In this document: positions 7,255 through 10,814 of the stretch, piece by piece
Position numbering within the stretch: position 1 is the stretch's first letter
How the letters are laid out: each line of letters begins with the position of its first letter
Origin: Caldifarciminota bacterium
GTDB lineage: Bacteria; Hydrothermota; Tepidihabitantia; SM23-42
Length of the DNA: 10,814 nucleotides
Direction of reading: 5' to 3'
NCBI GenBank assembly: GCA_030671005.1
Contig: DAOVAN010000044.1
Span: 1-10,814 of the forward strand
Notes under the pieces: generated by a model
The model's database searches: none
Seen by the model: only the letters and a program-made list of their open reading frames with translations
Told to the model about the DNA's origin: nothing
Program-made: the position numbers and the translations under genes

Positions 7255-7856
7255 TGTCTCTTGGCAGTCATATGCTACACTTGTCAGTCATCCTCTTCGC
7301 CGCGATCTTCACCGATAACATACTGCTCGCTCGTTTTCTGGGTATGTGTTCCTTCCTTTCGGTTTCCCGGCAGGTGAAGACTGCCGTGGGTTTGGGTTTT
7401 GCCGTCGTTTTCGTCATGACGTTCACCATCACCCTGGACTGGTTCGCCTACAGGTTTGTCCTGCAGCCCTATGGAATCGAGTATTTCCGCTTCATACTCT
7501 TCATCGTCATCATCGCCGCCTTTGTGCAATTCGTGGAAATGGCGATCGAGCGCTACTCCCCTGTTCTCTATCACAATCTAGGAATATTCTTGCCTCTGAT
7601 AACAGTTAATTGTGCGATTCTCGGGGCCTCACTCTTCATGGTCATCCGTGATTACAACCTTGCCGAGGGAATTGCATTCGGCTTCGGCAGTGGTGCCGGG
7701 TGGATGCTCGCCATCGTTGCCATGGCCGGCATCCGTGAAAGATTGAACAATGCGCGCATACCCAAGGGACTTCAAGGCCCCGGGATCACGCTCATCATCG
7801 CCGGGATCATGGCCCTCGCATTCATCGGTTTCACCGGTGTGCTATCTGGTGGCTGA
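7254..7856 (+). CDS. nqrE: NqrE-type membrane subunit (2Fe-2S half site)
   Basis: This is the partner of NqrD in the membrane iron-sulphur site. It has 200 residues and about six membrane segments. Key motifs are NILLARFLGMCSFLSVS (22-38) with cluster Cys32, FLPLITVNCAILG (112-124) with Cys120, RDYNLAEGIAFGFGSGAGWMLAIVAMAGIRE, and KGLQGPGITLI near the C-terminus. These match NqrE more closely than RnfA, notably the LPLITVNCAI and GFGSGxGWMLAIVAxAGIRE blocks. The start is GTG 7254, sharing one base with the nqrD TAG, behind a very strong ribosome binding site. Starting at M7 (ATG 7272) would align the first Cys exactly with Cys26 of Vibrio NqrE, but that ATG lacks a ribosome binding site. nqrF follows after about 30 nt. 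Confidence 0.94.
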   Translation: MSLGSHMLHLSVILFAAIFTDNILLARFLGMCSFLSVSRQVKTAVGLGFAVVFVMTFTITLDWFAYRFVLQPYGIEYFRFILFIVIIAAFVQFVEMAIERYSPVLYHNLGIFLPLITVNCAILGASLFMVIRDYNLAEGIAFGFGSGAGWMLAIVAMAGIRERLNNARIPKGLQGPGITLIIAGIMALAFIGFTGVLSGG

Positions 7857-7876
7857 TATGGATATATTCACTCATT

Positions 7877-7880
7877 GAGG
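7877..7880 (+). promoter_or_regulatory. Ribosome binding site of nqrF (decides the start)
   Basis: GAGG lies 6 nt before GTG 7887, whereas the upstream in-frame TTG 7875 overlaps it and has no site of its own. Two ATGs between them (7882, 7885) are out of frame. Confidence 0.6.
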
Positions 7881-7886
7881 TATGAT

Positions 7887-8999
7887 GTGGTCCCACTCTT
7901 CATTGCCCTAGCAATCATTAGTGGAATAGGAGCATTACTAGCAGCCACCCTGGTCTTTGCCGAACGCGTCATCAGCAATTATGGCGACGTCGAAGTCGAC
8001 ATCAACAAAGGAAATAAGAAGCTCGCCATGAAAGGTGGTGGCTCACTACTCGAAACACTCACTGCTCAGAAGATATTCATACCATCGGCGTGTGGAGGAC
8101 GTGGGACGTGTGGTTACTGCAAAGTCAAGGTATTAGAAGGTGCTGGTCCGCTGCTCCCAACCGAAGAACCCTATATGGATGCTGAAGAGCGGTCCTCAGG
8201 CGTGCGCCTTTCATGCCAGGTTAAGTTGCGTAATGATCTGAAGATCGAATTGCCAGCGGAGTTATTGACCATCAAAGAATATGTAAGTGTGTGTGAAGAA
8301 ATAATTGACTACACATACGACACAAAGCAATTTAGACTGCGGCTGACTGATGGTCAGCACATGAAATACACTCCTGGACAGTATGTTCAGGTCCTTGCTC
8401 CGCAATACGAAAAGAGTTCAGAAGAGGTGTACCGTGCTTACTCGATCTCTTCTGATCCTGCAGACCAAGCCGCGATCGAGCTGATCATCCGCCGGGTTCC
8501 TGATGGTATCTGCACGACTTATTTATTCGATTATCTAAAAGTAGGTGACAAGGTGAGAATAAATGGACCGTACGGGCAATTCTATCTTAGAGATACAACG
8601 GCGCCCATTATTTTCATTGCCGGAGGTTCAGGAATCGCACCTATGAAGTGTATACTACACAATATGAAAAACACCAACAATGATCGGAGAGCTGTATTCT
8701 TTTTTGGGATCAGGACGACCAAAGATCTGTTTCTTGCAGAAGAGATGACGCGATTCGAAACTCAGCTTGCACAATTCAAATTCGTACCCGTGGTGTCGCA
8801 ACCCGAGCCTGGTGCCGAATGGGCCGGAGTTACTGGACGGGTAACTCATATTGCCGAGGACTATCTGAGAAAACAAGGGAATGCTCATGAACACGAAGGT
8901 TACCTGTGCGGAAGTCCAGGCATGATCGAATCCTCAATAGGGATCCTGAAGAAACTGGGCATTACCGAAGACAAAATATATTACGATAAATTCTCATGA
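7887..8999 (+). CDS. nqrF: NqrF, NADH-oxidising flavo-iron-sulphur subunit
   Basis: NqrF is the electron entry point: it oxidises NADH on FAD and hands electrons to its ferredoxin-type 2Fe-2S cluster. From GTG 7887 it has 370 residues. An N-terminal membrane anchor (about 1-25) is followed by a plant-type ferredoxin domain with C69-x5-C75-x2-C78 (SACGGRGTCGYCK) and C110 (LSCQVK). The ferredoxin-NADP-reductase-type FAD domain contains RAYSISSDP. The NAD domain contains FIAGGSGIAPM and YLCGSPGM, and the protein ends at KIYYDKFS. CGSPGM replaces the CGPPxM of Vibrio NqrF; the loop is otherwise intact. An in-frame TTG at 7875 could add four residues. The protein is shorter than the roughly 407 residues of Vibrio NqrF. 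Its presence with B-C-D-E, and the lack of RnfB and RnfC, defines the complex as NQR-like with NADH as donor. Confidence 0.94.
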   Translation: MVPLFIALAIISGIGALLAATLVFAERVISNYGDVEVDINKGNKKLAMKGGGSLLETLTAQKIFIPSACGGRGTCGYCKVKVLEGAGPLLPTEEPYMDAEERSSGVRLSCQVKLRNDLKIELPAELLTIKEYVSVCEEIIDYTYDTKQFRLRLTDGQHMKYTPGQYVQVLAPQYEKSSEEVYRAYSISSDPADQAAIELIIRRVPDGICTTYLFDYLKVGDKVRINGPYGQFYLRDTTAPIIFIAGGSGIAPMKCILHNMKNTNNDRRAVFFFGIRTTKDLFLAEEMTRFETQLAQFKFVPVVSQPEPGAEWAGVTGRVTHIAEDYLRKQGNAHEHEGYLCGSPGMIESSIGILKKLGITEDKIYYDKFS

Positions 9000-9011
9000 T
9001 TGTGAGGTAGG

Positions 9012-9473
9012 ATGAAGAAATCACCACAACAACGTAAACTGGAAAGGCTCCTGCAATCTTCGAAATTCTCCGCAAGCGGCTTCATGGGTACGGATAGGCG
9101 CGGTCTGTGGGAAATCATCGATGAAGATGCGGCGGAAATAGCGAAAAGAGGCAAAACCATGGAGGAAGTCGCGGCGCGCATGCAGCAACTCACCGACCTG
9201 GCCGAACAAGGTCTCGGTGATTGGATTCAAGTCAGCAAGAACCTGCATGTCGCGGTCGATGATAACCGGGGCATGATTCCCTGCCCGTGGCCACACCGTG
9301 TACGTTGTATGAAGAGAATAACCACGGCCCGGCATATCCCGAGTAACACTGGAGTACGATGGTCAGACCTGAACATTCACCTCATAAAGGAACACGGGTT
9401 CTTCGAGGGAAAGGGTTCTCCCTTTAGAATAGAGCCCGGTGTCCTGATTGACATTATTTTTTCTAAGGACTAA
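9012..9473 (+). CDS. Uncharacterised 153-residue soluble protein at the end of the nqr operon
   Basis: I do not recognise a named family. No signal peptide or membrane segment is visible, so it is probably cytoplasmic. Residues 1-20 are basic and Gln/Ser-rich. Residues 20-70 (GFMGTDRRGLWEIIDEDAA and MEEVAARMQQLTDLAEQGLG) look like an amphipathic helical region rich in acidic residues. Residues 90-140 hold the features most likely to be functional: CPWPH (91-95), Cys99, His108, RWSDLNIHLIKEHGFFEGKG (116-135) with His123 and His128, and SPFRIEP. The Cys/His set could bind metal, but no standard zinc pattern is met. The gene starts 12 nt after the nqrF stop behind GAGG (9004-9007), in the same transcription unit. 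That suggests a job with the NQR complex, such as assembly or regulation, but this is inference from position only. Confidence 0.8.
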   Translation: MKKSPQQRKLERLLQSSKFSASGFMGTDRRGLWEIIDEDAAEIAKRGKTMEEVAARMQQLTDLAEQGLGDWIQVSKNLHVAVDDNRGMIPCPWPHRVRCMKRITTARHIPSNTGVRWSDLNIHLIKEHGFFEGKGSPFRIEPGVLIDIIFSKD

Positions 9474-9563
9474 CTTAAGTACCACCCATTCAATCAACTC
9501 ACGTGCGATGCCAACACCGACTTCCATGTTTGGTTCTCGATTTTAGCTCCCCTCGGCAGCCTC

Positions 9564-9598
9564 CGCTCGAACAATGATCTACGGTTACTCTTCGAGCG
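9564..9598. repeat. 8-bp inverted repeat in the 280-bp gap before fur
   Basis: CGCTCGAA (9564-9571) and TTCGAGCG (9591-9598) are perfect inverted arms around 19 nt. The arms could form a hairpin in RNA or be half sites of an operator. No T-run follows, so it is not a typical intrinsic terminator, although it lies between the nqr unit and fur where one is expected. Apart from this and the fur promoter, I see nothing else in 9474-9753, and no convincing small gene on either strand. Confidence 0.5.
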
Positions 9599-9682
9599 AC
9601 ACCGCGCCCTTACTCTATAGCCTCCCATTGGAATGATGCCGGACACGTCGCGTAGTACAAAAAATAGGAATGAAATAACACC

Positions 9683-9710
9683 TTGACAAACTATTCTTTT
9701 TTGCTATAAT
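9683..9710 (+). promoter_or_regulatory. Consensus sigma70 promoter of fur-feoAB
   Basis: TTGACA (9683-9688), a 16-nt spacer and TATAAT (9705-9710) match consensus fully. The expected start is near 9717, giving a 37-nt leader before the fur ATG at 9754. Confidence 0.85.
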
Positions 9711-9711
9711 C

Positions 9712-9740
9712 AATAATGAAAATGAATTGCAATTTCATTT
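9712..9740. promoter_or_regulatory. Probable Fur box over the fur transcription start
   Basis: This A/T-rich dyad lies directly behind the -10 box and spans the predicted +1. It contains AAATGAA (9720-9726) and TTCATTT (9734-9740) as perfect arms around 7 nt, with the 10-bp palindrome AATTGCAATT (9725-9734) at the centre. AATAAT-GAAAAT at 9712-9723 resembles two GATAAT hexamers of the classical Fur box with one mismatch each. Bound repressor here would block polymerase, which suits Fur repressing its own operon. Which Fur-family metal specificity it serves is not shown. Confidence 0.65.
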
Positions 9741-9742
9741 AT

Positions 9743-9747
9743 GGAGG
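9743..9747 (+). promoter_or_regulatory. Ribosome binding site of fur
   Basis: GGAGG lies 6 nt before ATG 9754. It rules out the in-frame TTG at 9727, which would sit inside the operator and lacks a ribosome binding site. Confidence 0.85.
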
Positions 9748-9753
9748 ACACCC

Positions 9754-10212
9754 ATGCACAAACAAAGCAGTCCGCTGGAAAAACTGAGCGAGCACAAGGC
9801 AAGGTTTGGTCTCAAGAGCTCAAATAAACGCTCGTTCATAATAGACTATTTTCTAAAAGCCGATCGGCATTTTACGGTCGAAGAGCTTTATGACGAAATC
9901 AAGCAGAAGAAACCCGAAATCAGCTACTCGACTGTGTATCGGGCTCTCAAGCTGCTTGCCGAATGTAAGCTGGCGGGTCAATGCACTTTTGGCGACTCGG
10001 CCTCACGCTACGAACCTATACACCAGTACGAGCACCATGACCATCTCATATGCCGCAGGTGTGGTAGAATCATCGAATTTGAGAATGACAAAATAGAACG
10101 GCTACAGAAGGATGTGGCTCGAAGGTATGGTTTTCACGTCTCTGCTCACAAGCTCGAACTATACGGTATGTGCAGAAAGTGCCGCAAGGTGCAGAAGGGT
10201 CAAAGACAATGA
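9754..10212 (+). CDS. fur: Fur-family metal-responsive repressor
   Basis: Fur is a dimeric DNA-binding repressor that uses Fe2+ as corepressor. The 152 residues are normal length. Residues of about 15-90 form the winged helix, with recognition helix ISYSTVYRALKLL (56-68). The metal site between domains is visible as H39, E87, H95 and H97 (HHDHLIC). Structural zinc ligands are C100/C103 (CRRC) and C140/C143 (CRKC). The HHDHLICxxCGxIIEF block is closest to true Fur; Zur, Mur or PerR cannot be excluded by eye, but the ferrous iron transport genes behind it support iron. It has its own promoter and probable Fur box. Its TGA overlaps the feoA ATG (ATGA), so it is co-translated with feoA and likely autoregulated. 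Confidence 0.93.
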   Translation: MHKQSSPLEKLSEHKARFGLKSSNKRSFIIDYFLKADRHFTVEELYDEIKQKKPEISYSTVYRALKLLAECKLAGQCTFGDSASRYEPIHQYEHHDHLICRRCGRIIEFENDKIERLQKDVARRYGFHVSAHKLELYGMCRKCRKVQKGQRQ

Positions 10213-10439
10213 CAAAGATAACGTTAACTGAAATGACGGCAGGACAAACAGGAAAAGTCGCCCGGGTTCATGGTGGTCATGGCTTTAGAGCACGGTTGGA
10301 AGCGCTGGGCATACGTCCGGGCATGAAGATCACTAAGGTAAGTGGACAGATCATGCGAGGACCGATCATTGTTAAGATAGGTAATTCACAATTGGCAATC
10401 GGCTTCGGCATGGCGCGTCGTGTGTTTGTCGAGGTATAG
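10209..10439 (+). CDS. feoA: FeoA, small SH3-like ferrous iron transport protein
   Basis: FeoA is a cytoplasmic SH3-fold protein needed for full FeoB activity. From ATG 10209 it has 76 residues, the usual size. Characteristic features are LTEMTAGQTGKVARV at the start, the LEALGIRPGMKITKV segment, the GPIIVKIGNSQLAIGFGMA strand pair and the VFVEV ending. ATG 10209 overlaps the fur stop and gives the canonical N-terminus; an upstream in-frame ATG at 10170 would add 13 residues read from inside fur and is unlikely. AAGGGT about 8 nt upstream may serve as ribosome binding site. The feoB start abuts the TAG directly. With fur it forms an iron-controlled operon. Confidence 0.93.
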   Translation: MTKITLTEMTAGQTGKVARVHGGHGFRARLEALGIRPGMKITKVSGQIMRGPIIVKIGNSQLAIGFGMARRVFVEV

Positions 10440-10814
10440 ATGATGAAAAGGATACTCCTGATTGGCAACCCGAATGTCGGTAAGAGTGTGATATTCTCGC
10501 GCCTCACTGGTGTCAGGGTCATCGCCTCGAACTACCCGGGCACGACTGTTGAATTCTGCCAGGGTTGCATCGGCTCCGGCGTCCAAAAGATCGACGTCGT
10601 CGATGTGCCGGGCACCTATAGTCTCCAGCCTACCTCTCCTGCAGAGAAAGTGGCGGTTGCGATGCTCGACCGGGCGATCCAAGCAAAAGATAGTATTGTC
10701 GTGAATGTTGTCGATGCAACCAACTTGGAAAGGAATCTGAACCTGACACTGCAGCTATTGAAAAAAAATATCCCGGTCCTGATAGCGTTGAATTTGTGGG
10801 ACGAAGCGAGACAC
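10440..10814 (+). CDS. feoB: FeoB ferrous iron transporter, N-terminal GTPase domain (partial)
   Basis: FeoB is the inner-membrane Fe2+ permease with an N-terminal G-protein domain. The window ends after 125 residues, all within the G domain. G1 is GNPNVGKS (9-16), the switch I threonine is in NYPGTTVE (31-38), G3 is DVPGTYSL (55-62) and G4 is NLWD (118-121). YPGTTVE and DxPGTYSL are FeoB hallmarks that separate it from other small GTPases. The rest of the G domain, the GDI region and the membrane core lie beyond the right edge. The gene begins immediately after the feoA TAG with ATGATG; GAGG (10431-10434) is 5 nt from the first and 8 nt from the second ATG, so either may be used. It is expected to be repressed by the Fur encoded upstream when iron is plentiful. 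Confidence 0.95.
   Translation, partial: MMKRILLIGNPNVGKSVIFSRLTGVRVIASNYPGTTVEFCQGCIGSGVQKIDVVDVPGTYSLQPTSPAEKVAVAMLDRAIQAKDSIVVNVVDATNLERNLNLTLQLLKKNIPVLIALNLWDEARH

Noticed and set aside
5022..7856. Naming the operon rnfDGEA (RNF complex)
   Set aside because: The D and E subunits carry NqrD/NqrE-type blocks and NqrF follows, with no RnfB or RnfC, so NQR naming fits better.
9754..10212. The Fur-family gene as PerR or Zur
   Set aside because: The HHDHLICxxCG block and the feoAB neighbours favour iron-sensing Fur; nothing in the sequence points to peroxide or zinc sensing.

Overview
The window looks like chromosomal DNA from an uncultivated or poorly studied bacterium. It has compact operons, 1-4 nt gene overlaps, several GTG/TTG starts, sigma70-type promoters and intermediate base composition (not computed). 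The gene content suits an anaerobe or facultative anaerobe: a membrane Na+-NQR/RNF-type oxidoreductase, ferrous iron uptake (Feo), and a GalT of the compact type with paired CxxC motifs. I cannot place the phylum from sequence alone. I see no mobile element, CRISPR, tRNA or rRNA.

Left arm, minus strand (about 4900 down to 1): a consensus promoter drives glmS, apparently as a leaderless mRNA. After it come nfi (endonuclease V, 6 nt downstream and in the same frame), a GalT-family nucleotidyltransferase, a HAD phosphatase (GTGA overlap with galT) and the start of an exported DUF3108-like protein that runs off the left edge. glmS, galT and the HAD enzyme suggest hexose-phosphate and nucleotide-sugar metabolism; nfi is a DNA repair passenger.

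Middle, plus strand (4950-9473): a second promoter in the 168-bp divergent gap drives nqrB-nqrC-nqrD-nqrE-nqrF and a small conserved-looking gene of unknown function. The iron-sulphur cysteines of NqrD, NqrE and NqrF and the flavin-acceptor threonines of NqrB and NqrC are present, so the NADH to FAD to 2Fe-2S to FMN to quinone (or other acceptor) route with Na+/H+ pumping looks intact. There is no nqrA, rnfB or rnfC in the window, and the promoter directly precedes nqrB, so the transcription unit is nqrBCDEF plus an orphan 153-residue protein. This is the most interesting part of the window.

Right arm, plus strand (9474-10814): a 280-bp gap holds an 8-bp inverted repeat and then a perfect TTGACA-N16-TATAAT promoter. 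An A/T-rich dyad (probable Fur box) covers the expected transcription start. Behind it are fur, feoA and the start of feoB, coupled by an ATGA overlap and by direct abutment. This reads as an iron-responsive, self-repressing fur-feoAB operon.
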